Of a DNA stretch of 64,000 nt, positions 55,599 to 64,000 are shown piece after piece. Numbering within the stretch: position 1 is the first letter of the stretch; each line of letters starts with the position of its first letter. Origin of the DNA: Pseudomonas sihuiensis (GTDB lineage: Bacteria > Pseudomonadota > Gammaproteobacteria > Pseudomonadales > Pseudomonadaceae); the NCBI RefSeq assembly GCF_900106015.1, contig NZ_LT629797.1, forward strand, positions 4,030,001 to 4,094,000. The letters run 5' to 3'. The notes beneath the pieces were generated by a model. That model was not told the origin of the DNA. It ran no database searches and saw nothing but the letters and a program-made list of their open reading frames with translations. The position numbers were made by a program, and so were the translations under genes.

Positions 55599-55988
55599 TC
55601 AGAAAACTTTCATGAGTAGGGGGGCACAGGCTGCAGCCAGAAGGCCAAGCAGATAACCGATGAACAGCTGCATCGGTGCAAGTGGTTCAACCCCTACGAA
55701 CGCCAGTGCAAACAGCACTGCCGTGATAATCCATTTACCCATGGCCCCGGCCCAGATCGACTGGACGATGGCTCGGGCCGAACGCGCGCCAAAGTAACGA
55801 AAGGCCTTGAATGCGAAATACGCGTTGGCCAGCAGGGCGATCAGCCCTCCCAGCAATGCCGAATAGGCCGCGACCCATCCGCCACTGACGGCAAAAATCA
55901 CTGCAATCACAGCTGTCACGATGGCCTGAAGAATCAGGATCGGAAAACCTGGCTGACGATGAAACGGGACCTTACTGGGGATGCCCAT
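55599..55988 (-). CDS. atpI: ATP synthase accessory protein AtpI
   Basis: 129 aa with four hydrophobic segments (ILILQAIVTAVIAVIFAVSG; YSALLGGLIALLANAYFAFK; WIITAVLFALAFVGVEPLAP; LFIGYLLGLLAAACAPLLMK). First gene of the operon; the I protein helps c-ring assembly or Mg2+ handling. The ATG at 55988 is preceded by AGGGAGAGG; upstream in-frame ATGs would add non-conserved residues. Confidence 0.93.
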   Translation of the reverse strand: MGIPSKVPFHRQPGFPILILQAIVTAVIAVIFAVSGGWVAAYSALLGGLIALLANAYFAFKAFRYFGARSARAIVQSIWAGAMGKWIITAVLFALAFVGVEPLAPMQLFIGYLLGLLAAACAPLLMKVF

Positions 55989-56118
55989 CGACCTCTCCCT
56001 GCAAGGCGCCGAAACCCGGCCTGTAGCCGACAAAATTGCGCGGCGAGTATAGGGTTCAGCCTGCGCCCGATCAACCTTGCTGTAGTAGGAGAGAAGTAGG
56101 ACTACAGACTGAATTGTT

Positions 56119-56988
56119 TCAACGAATGTGCGCCAGTACACCCTGCAATTCGTCGAGGGAGTTGTAGCGAATCACCAACTGCCCTTTGCCCTTGCTGCCG
56201 TGCTTGATCTGTACGGGCGAGCCCAGGCGCTCTGCGAGCTTCTGCTCCAGGCGGCTGATGTCCGGGTCGGCCTTGGCTTTGGCCGGGGCAGGTTTGGCGC
56301 TCAGCCACTGGCGCACCAGAGCCTCGGTCTGACGAACGGTCAGGCCACGTGCGACAACATGTCGCGCGGCTTCGACCTGCTGTTCGAGGGGCAAACCGAG
56401 CAGGGCACGGGCATGTCCCATCTCCAGATCGCCGTGGGAAAGCAGGGTCTTGATCTCCTCCGGCAAGGCGATCAGGCGTAGCAGGTTGGTGATGGTGACA
56501 CGGGATTTACCCACGGCATCGGCGACCTGTTGCTGAGTCAGCTCGAATTCCTGCTGCAGGCGCTGCAGGGCGACGGCTTCCTCGATCGGGTTGAGGTCCT
56601 CGCGCTGGATGTTCTCGATCAGCGCCATGGCGATCGCCGCTTCATCCGGCAGCTCACGGACCATGGCCGGAATCTTGTCCTGACCGGCCAGCTGGCTGGC
56701 CCGCCAACGGCGTTCACCGGCGACGATCTCGAAACGACCACCGCCGATGGGGCGCAGGACGATGGGCTGCATCACACCCTGGGCACGAATGGAGGCGGCG
56801 AGCTCTTCCAGAGCGGTCTGGTCCATGTCACGACGCGGCTGGTACTTGCCACGCTGGATCAGCTCCAGGGGCACGTATTGCAGTTCACGGGTGTCGACCT
56901 GGGCGGCCTCTTCCTGCAGTGCATTGACGGTGTTGCCGCCGAGCAGTGCGTCCAGACCTCGACCCAGACCTCGTTTCTTCGCAGCCAT
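56119..56988 (-). CDS. parB: Chromosome-partitioning protein ParB
   Basis: 289 aa. ParB/Spo0J CTP-switch protein that loads at parS sites. The ParB motif GERRWRASQLAGQDKIPAMV is near residues 91-110; the HTH is LTQQQVADAVGKSRVTITNL; the C-terminal dimerisation domain follows a Lys/Ala linker. It is 11 bases downstream of parA. A parS-like palindrome lies in cobW (30743-30758). Confidence 0.97.
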   Translation of the reverse strand: MAAKKRGLGRGLDALLGGNTVNALQEEAAQVDTRELQYVPLELIQRGKYQPRRDMDQTALEELAASIRAQGVMQPIVLRPIGGGRFEIVAGERRWRASQLAGQDKIPAMVRELPDEAAIAMALIENIQREDLNPIEEAVALQRLQQEFELTQQQVADAVGKSRVTITNLLRLIALPEEIKTLLSHGDLEMGHARALLGLPLEQQVEAARHVVARGLTVRQTEALVRQWLSAKPAPAKAKADPDISRLEQKLAERLGSPVQIKHGSKGKGQLVIRYNSLDELQGVLAHIR

Positions 56989-56999
56989 GCGGATGTTCC

Positions 57000-57788
57000 T
57001 TAAGCGGTAGCGGTTTTCGCGGCGGCGCGCTGACGGCGCACCAGCTCGCCGGCCAAGGCCAGGTAGGCGATGGCCCCACGGGATTGTTTGTCGTAGACCA
57101 GCGCCGGCATGCCGAAGCTCGGTGCTTCGGCCAGGCGCACGTTGCGCGGGATCACTGCGTCATACAGCTTGTCGCCGAAGTGCTGCTTGAGCTGAGCCGT
57201 GACGTCGTTGGTCAGGCTGATGCGCGGGTCGTACATGGTGCGCAGCAGACCTTCGATCTGCAGCTTGGGATTGAGCAGTTGAGCGATGCGCTGGATGCTG
57301 TTGACCAGATCGGACAGCCCCTCGAGCGCGTAGTACTCGCACTGCATGGGGATGATCACGCCATCGGCGGCGACCAGGGCGTTGATGGTCAGCATGTTCA
57401 ACGAAGGCGGGCAGTCGATGAGGATGTAGTCGTAGTTCTCGCGGATCGGCGCCAGGGCATAACGCAGGCGGCTTTCCTTCATCTTCATTTCCAGCAGGGC
57501 GACTTCCGCGGCGGTCAGGTCACGGTTGGCCGGCAGTAACTGGTAGCCGCCATGCTCGGAGAATTGCATGGCCTGGCTCAGGTCGCACTCGCCGATCAGC
57601 ACGTCGTAGATCGAGTGCTCAAGACCGTGTTTGTCGACACCGCTGCCCATGGTCGCGTTGCCCTGCGGGTCGAGGTCGATCAACAGCACGCGGCGCTTGG
57701 TCGCCACCAGTGAAGCGGCCAGGTTGATGCACGTCGTGGTTTTGCCCACGCCGCCTTTCTGATTGGCGATCGCGAATACCTTGGCCAT
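57000..57788 (-). CDS. parA: Chromosome-partitioning ATPase ParA (Soj)
   Basis: 262 aa. Deviant Walker A KGGVGKTTTCINLAASLVA at residues ~10-28, then RRVLLIDLDPQGNATMGSGV and YDYILIDCPPSLNMLTINAL. It provides ATP-dependent movement of ParB-parS complexes. The ATG at 57788 begins the conserved MAKVFAIANQKGG; a longer ATG frame upstream would overlap rsmG. It is 11 bases after rsmG. Confidence 0.97.
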   Translation of the reverse strand: MAKVFAIANQKGGVGKTTTCINLAASLVATKRRVLLIDLDPQGNATMGSGVDKHGLEHSIYDVLIGECDLSQAMQFSEHGGYQLLPANRDLTAAEVALLEMKMKESRLRYALAPIRENYDYILIDCPPSLNMLTINALVAADGVIIPMQCEYYALEGLSDLVNSIQRIAQLLNPKLQIEGLLRTMYDPRISLTNDVTAQLKQHFGDKLYDAVIPRNVRLAEAPSFGMPALVYDKQSRGAIAYLALAGELVRRQRAAAKTATA

Positions 57789-57799
57789 CTTCTTTCCCC

Positions 57800-58443
57800 T
57801 TAGACCGAGCGACGCAGTATCAACAGATGGCGTTGGCCTTGGCAACCGGGAACCCGCAACACATGCGTGGCGCTGAGACGGAAGTCCGTCGGCAGGGCCT
57901 GCAATTCGTCATCCGGGTGCACGCCTTTCATCGCCAGCCACTGGGTATCGACGCTGCCGAGGTGGCGCGTCCAGTTGCTGAAGTCCTCCAGGCTGCTGAA
58001 CGCCCGCGAGCTGATGCCATCGAAAGGCTGCTCGGGGCGATACGCCTCGACCCGGTTGTGGACAACCTCGAGGTTGGCGAGTTTCAGCTCCAGTTTCACC
58101 TGCACCAGAAAACGGGTTTTCTTGCCGTTGGAGTCGAGCAGAGTGAAACGCCGCTCGGGGAACATGATCGCCAGCGGCACGCCAGGCATGCCGCCGCCAC
58201 TACCGACGTCCAGCCAGTTATCCCCAAGCTCGGCCACGAACGGCACCACCGACAGGCTGTCGAGCAGATGGCGCGAGACCATCTCGTCGGGATCACGCAC
58301 CGCGGTGAGGTTGTAGGCCTTGTTCCACTTGATCAGCAGGCCCAGGTAGGCGAGCAGTTGTTCCTGCTGCAGGGCGCTGAGCTCGATGCCCAGCTCGCGG
58401 GCACCCTGCAGCAGTTCTTCGGCGTGACGCTGAGTGACCGACA

Positions 58444-58444
<1 letters not shown>
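57800..58444 (-). CDS. rsmG: 16S rRNA (guanine527-N7)-methyltransferase RsmG
   Basis: 214 aa. GidB family: [20 protein letters not shown] is the SAM-binding motif, followed by [19 protein letters not shown] and [19 protein letters not shown]. It methylates G527 in helix 18 of 16S rRNA. Its ATG overlaps the mnmG stop by one base (TGATG), the standard gidA-gidB arrangement. Confidence 0.97.
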
Positions 58445-60339
<1,895 letters not shown>

Positions 60340-61082
60340 GCACCTCGTGCCTGTTGAGAAGGGGTCTGAAAGAAAGGCGGCAAGTATAGGGACTTAAGCC
60401 TGCTGAATGAAGCCTTCTGCACAAAAAATAGCCAGCTGCTTGGTTGTGTTCCTCTCTCCTCGAGCCTTTACCTGATGACCCCTTCCGGGTGAAAAGTACG
60501 CTCAGGCTTATAAAGAATAAAAAAGAGAGAATTTTTATAAAGCTTGTTCTTTATGTTTATGTATAGAGGGAGCCTTTCTGTGGATAAAGCTTTACAAGCC
60601 TTGCTGCTACTGGTGTACAGCGAATGATAAGCCTGTGTCATTCCTGCTCGGTTCCGCTGGGCAAGCTGCTGAACCACTGTGGATGAAAGTGCTAGTTACC
60701 CACAGGGGCAGTTACGCCCAGCTTTGTCATAGGGTTATGGGCAGGGCTTAAGGGCGGTTTTCCACAGGGTTTATTTCACTATGAATAACTCTTCAGAACA
60801 CCCGGATTTCGTCTGAAAATCGGGCATTGGCACGGTGCCATGTAAGCCCTTGATGGCTCGCAAGCTTATGGAAGGTGGGCTGGATGAGCCAACGATTGCC
60901 ATCGGTGTCAGCCTGAGACGCAGCCTGTGTCTGGCCTGCAGTTCGTAGCCCGGATGAAATCCGGGGAGGCAGGAAGAGGCGGATTGACGGCGCGACCTAT
61001 GCTCTTTTCGCGGATAAATCCGCTCCTACAGGCTAGCTGTGGATAAGAGGACGGTGAATGTAGAGCGCCTGAGTATTTGGTT
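60340..61082. other. Non-coding region between mnmG and mnmE, possibly origin-like
   Basis: About 740 bases with no gene. An AT-rich block lies at about 60508-60570 (TTATAAAGAATAAAAAAGAG and TTTTTATAAAGCTTG among others). DnaA-box matches: CTGTGGATAA at 60578-60587 and 61037-61046 (perfect), plus one-mismatch TGTGGATGA (60679), TTACCCACA (60696) and TTTTCCACA (60758). GTAGCCCGGATGAAATCCGGG (60946) is a short palindromic repeat. The promoter of mnmG must lie here. E. coli oriC lies beside mnmG; whether this one is an origin is not known. Confidence 0.5.
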
Positions 61083-62450
61083 TCACTTGCCAATACAGAA
61101 GCTGGAGAAGATGCGTCCCAGCAGATCGTCGCTGCTGAAGGCACCGGTGATCTCGCCCAGGGCTTGTTGCGCCATACGCAGATCCTCGGCCAGCAGTTCA
61201 CCCGCGCCCATCAGGGTGAGCTGATTGCGGCCGTGCTCGAGGTGCTGCTGCGCCTGCAGCAACGCTTCGAGGTGGCGCCGCCGCGCGCTGAAGCCGCTCT
61301 CGGCGGTCTGCTGATAGCCCATGCAGGCTTTCAGGTGCTCGCGCAGCAGTTCCAGGCCATCGGCTGATTTGGCTGACAGGCTCAGCGTGACGTGGCCATC
61401 GGCGCTGGTTTCAAGTGTTACTGCCTCGCCGGAGAGATCGGCCTTGTTACGGATCAGGGTGACGTGTGCCGGGTCCGGGCGCTGCTCCAGAAACTCTGGC
61501 CACAGGGCGAAGGGATCAGCGGCTTCCGGCGCGGTGGAGTCCACTACCAGCAACACGCGATCCGCTTCGCTGATGGCCTTGAGTGCACGCTCCACGCCTA
61601 TGCGTTCGACCTGATCGTCGGTATCACGCAGGCCGGCGGTGTCGACCACGTGCAGGGGCATGCCGTCGATGTGGATATGTTCGCGCAGCACATCGCGGGT
61701 GGTGCCGGCGATATCGGTGACGATGGCCGCTTCACGGCCGGCCAGGGCGTTGAGCAGGCTGGATTTGCCGGCATTGGGCCGGCCGGCGATGACCACGGTC
61801 ATGCCGTCACGTAGCAGGGCGCCCTGGCCGGCTTCGCGCAGCACTGTGGATAAGTTTGCACGCACGCTGTCGAGCTGGCTTAGCACATGGCCGTCGGCGA
61901 GAAAGTCGATCTCCTCCTCGGGGAAGTCGATGGCGGCTTCGACATAGATGCGCAGCTGGATCAAGGATTCGGTCAGTGCATGCACGCGTTTGGAGAACTC
62001 GCCCTGCAGCGAACGCAGGGCATTGCGTGCGGCCTGTTCGGAGCTGGCTTCGATCAGATCGGCGATGGCCTCGGCTTGAGCCAGGTCGAGCTTGTCATTG
62101 AGGAAGGCACGTTCGCTGAACTCACCAGGACGCGCCAGGCGCGCCCCCAACGCCATGCAGCGGCGCAGCAGCAGATCGAGCACCACCGGGCCACCGTGGC
62201 CCTGAAGTTCCAGTACGTCTTCACCAGTGAAGGAGTTGGGGCCTGGAAAGTAGATGGCCAGACCTTCGTCCAGCGTCAGCTCGCTCTCGCCATAGAACGG
62301 CCCGTGATGAGCGAAGCGCGGCTTCAACTCGCGTCTGCAGATGGCCTGAGCCAATTGACCTGCAAGAGGACCGGATACCCGCACGATACCCACACCACCC
62401 CGACCTTGGGCGGTGGCGACGGCGGCGATGGTATCTCGGGCATGGTTCAT
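61083..62450 (-). CDS. mnmE: tRNA modification GTPase MnmE
   Basis: 455 aa. N-terminal THF-binding domain ([20 protein letters not shown]), G domain inserted in a helical region with P-loop [20 protein letters not shown] and [15 protein letters not shown], and the invariant C-terminal CIGK. Partner of MnmG for wobble-uridine modification. Stop at 61083. Confidence 0.98.
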   Translation of the reverse strand: MNHARDTIAAVATAQGRGGVGIVRVSGPLAGQLAQAICRRELKPRFAHHGPFYGESELTLDEGLAIYFPGPNSFTGEDVLELQGHGGPVVLDLLLRRCMALGARLARPGEFSERAFLNDKLDLAQAEAIADLIEASSEQAARNALRSLQGEFSKRVHALTESLIQLRIYVEAAIDFPEEEIDFLADGHVLSQLDSVRANLSTVLREAGQGALLRDGMTVVIAGRPNAGKSSLLNALAGREAAIVTDIAGTTRDVLREHIHIDGMPLHVVDTAGLRDTDDQVERIGVERALKAISEADRVLLVVDSTAPEAADPFALWPEFLEQRPDPAHVTLIRNKADLSGEAVTLETSADGHVTLSLSAKSADGLELLREHLKACMGYQQTAESGFSARRRHLEALLQAQQHLEHGRNQLTLMGAGELLAEDLRMAQQALGEITGAFSSDDLLGRIFSSFCIGK

Positions 62451-62577
62451 GGCGGTTTACTCGATGCGTACGGCTGAATATGGGGGCGAGGGGGAAGCCT
62501 GATTCTCTGTTCGCGAAGCTTGTGGATACAGAGATTCGCGAGCAGAGCTCGCTCCTCCGACAAATGTTTGGATAGCA

Positions 62578-62601
62578 AAACGCCCCAATCATGGGGCGTT
62601 T
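62578..62601 (-). terminator. Terminator between yidC and mnmE
   Basis: AAACGCCCC (62578-62586) and GGGGCGTTT (62593-62601) form a 9-base stem with a 6-base loop; on the minus strand TTTTGC follows. It lies 27 bases after the yidC stop, so it ends the rnpA-yidC type transcript before mnmE. Confidence 0.82.
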
Positions 62602-62627
62602 GCTTGATGCTTGGAAGCCTTGGCGAA

Positions 62628-64000
62628 TCAGGCGTTGGCCGGTTTCGCTGCCGCTTCGATCTTGCGCGTAATGTACCACTGCTGGGCGATGGACAGGCAG
62701 TTGTTGACCACCCAGTACAGCACCAGACCAGCCGGGAACCACAGGAAGAAGAAGGTGAAGATGATCGGCATCAGCTTCAGCACGCGGGCCTGCATGGGGT
62801 CCGGCGGCGTCGGGTTGAGCTGCTGCTGGATGAACATGGTCGCGCCCATGATGATCGGCAGGATGAAGAACGGATCCTTGATCGACAGGTCAGTGATCCA
62901 CAGCAGCCAGGGCGCCTGACGCATCTCGACGGATTCCAGCAGCACCCAGTAGAGGGCGAGGAACACCGGCATTTGCACCAGGATCGGCAGGCAGCCGCCC
63001 AGCGGGTTGATCTTTTCTTTCTTGTACAGCTCCATCATCGCCTGGGACATCTTCTGGCGATCGTCACCGTGCTGCTCTTTCAGCGCCTGCAGTTTCGGCG
63101 ATACGGCACGCATACGCGCCATGGAGCGGTAGCTGGCAGCCGACAGCGGGAAGAAGATCAGCTTGATGATGATGGTCAGGACAATGATCGACCAACCCCA
63201 GTTGCCGAGCACGCCATGGATCACTTCCAGCAGCCAGAAGATCGGCTGCGCGAGGAACCACAGGAAGCCGTAGTCGACGGTCAGCTCCAGCCCCGGGGAC
63301 AGGGTGCCCAGGTGCTCCTGCAGCTTGGGACCGGCATAGAGGATCGCGCCAGTTTCGCCCTGCGTGCCGGCAGCGACCTGCACGGACGGGCCGGTGAAGC
63401 CGACGATGTAGTTACCCTGGCTGTCCTTGCGGGTCTGTACCAGGTTGGTGCTGTCCTTGCTCGGCACCCAGGCGGTGACGAAGTAGTGCTGCAGCCAGGC
63501 GACCCAGCCGCCCTGCACGGTTTCCTTGAAGGACTGCTTGTCGATGTCCTTCATCGACACCTTCTTGTACGGCTCGTCGGCGGTCCACAGTGCCGCGCCG
63601 AGGTAGGTAGCGGTGCCGGTAGCGGTGGTCGAGGACGGGTCGCCGCTGTTGTCGCGCTTGAGCTGGGCGAACAGGTTGCCGCTCCAGGCTTGCTCGCTCT
63701 GGTTATCGATCAAGTAACGTACGTCGACCTGATAGGCGGACGGATCGATGCAGCCAGGCTTCTTCAACTGTTGCTCACGCGCCGAGCACTGTGGGTTGAG
63801 GCCGCGTTTGAAGCTGTAGCGCTTGATGTAGTTGACGCCGTTCTCGCTGAATGTGAGATCGACCACCAGGCTGTCCTGGCCTTCGGCCAGTTCGTAGTTC
63901 TGCTTCTCGCTGCTCCACAGGGAACGACCGCTGGATTTATCCGGCGCGTTCTGACCGATCAGGCCGCTCTGTGCCAGGTAGGTACGCTCGTTGCCGTTAT
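62628..64000 (-). CDS. yidC: Membrane protein insertase YidC, C-terminal part (runs off window)
   Basis: 457 codons visible; the N-terminus lies beyond 64000. The upstream periplasmic domain is present (RTYLAQSGLIGQN to about 63300), then the conserved core: FFPLSAASYRSMARMRAVSP, KINPLGGCLPILVQMPVFLA, LYWVLLESVEMRQAPWLLWI, and FFFLWFPAGLVLYWVVNNCL. It helps insert Sec-dependent and independent membrane proteins. Frames starting at an internal ATG (63866) are not the real start. Confidence 0.97.
   Translation of the reverse strand, partial: NGNERTYLAQSGLIGQNAPDKSSGRSLWSSEKQNYELAEGQDSLVVDLTFSENGVNYIKRYSFKRGLNPQCSAREQQLKKPGCIDPSAYQVDVRYLIDNQSEQAWSGNLFAQLKRDNSGDPSSTTATGTATYLGAALWTADEPYKKVSMKDIDKQSFKETVQGGWVAWLQHYFVTAWVPSKDSTNLVQTRKDSQGNYIVGFTGPSVQVAAGTQGETGAILYAGPKLQEHLGTLSPGLELTVDYGFLWFLAQPIFWLLEVIHGVLGNWGWSIIVLTIIIKLIFFPLSAASYRSMARMRAVSPKLQALKEQHGDDRQKMSQAMMELYKKEKINPLGGCLPILVQMPVFLALYWVLLESVEMRQAPWLLWITDLSIKDPFFILPIIMGATMFIQQQLNPTPPDPMQARVLKLMPIIFTFFFLWFPAGLVLYWVVNNCLSIAQQWYITRKIEAAAKPANA

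Overview
The window is a GC-rich chromosomal segment from a Pseudomonas-type gammaproteobacterium. The evidence is the gene order yidC-mnmE-mnmG-rsmG-parA-parB-atpIBEFHAGDC-glmU-glmR-glmS (the standard block beside the replication origin in pseudomonads), the aerobic cobalamin pathway, abundant REP-type palindromes (GTAGGAGC...GCTCCTAC) and many TTATCCACAG words. The species cannot be fixed from the sequence; the P. mendocina/oleovorans group is only a guess.

Left part (1-9.1 kb): a TonB-dependent receptor runs off the left edge. Its leader carries a Zur-like palindrome and, further upstream, a cobalamin riboswitch. Next comes the first cobalamin locus: a [2Fe-2S] protein, cobK and cobL on the minus strand, divergent from cobG-cobH-cobI-cobJ on the plus strand. 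The cobG leader is a cobalamin riboswitch with two MITE-like inverted-repeat elements lodged in its peripheral segments. A tandem REP array follows cobJ.

Middle left (9.1-23.8 kb): accessory metabolism and iron uptake. It has AraC/GlxA/LysR regulators with LysE-type exporters, a flavin reductase, an SDR, an internally deleted MFS gene, and a siderophore module (TonB receptor, RhtX/FptX permease, unknown 129-aa protein, divergent PchR-like regulator, Fur-like box). It ends with an AhpD-like protein, a frameshifted TonB receptor and a GNAT.

Second cobalamin locus (23.9-33.7 kb): a third riboswitch heads cobW-cobN-ChlI-like-ChlD/vWA-cobF on the minus strand; the divergent strand carries cobE, a nuclease-like gene and cobM. 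With the first locus this covers most ring-modifying steps from precorrin-2 to hydrogenobyrinic acid, plus a CobN/ChlI/ChlD-type chelatase.

Variable island (33.7-38.8 kb): a small conserved protein, a ParD-like/methionine aminopeptidase pair, iterated TTTGACA repeats, a two-gene helicase operon of possible defence function, and an IS21-family remnant. An RND efflux pair and a DUF1275 protein follow.

Right part (43.8-64 kb): a paralogue of the small island protein, glmS, glmR, a LysE protein, glmU, the complete F1Fo ATP synthase operon, parAB, rsmG, mnmG, an AT-rich intergenic region with DnaA-box-like sites, mnmE and the 3' part of yidC. A parS-like palindrome lies inside cobW.
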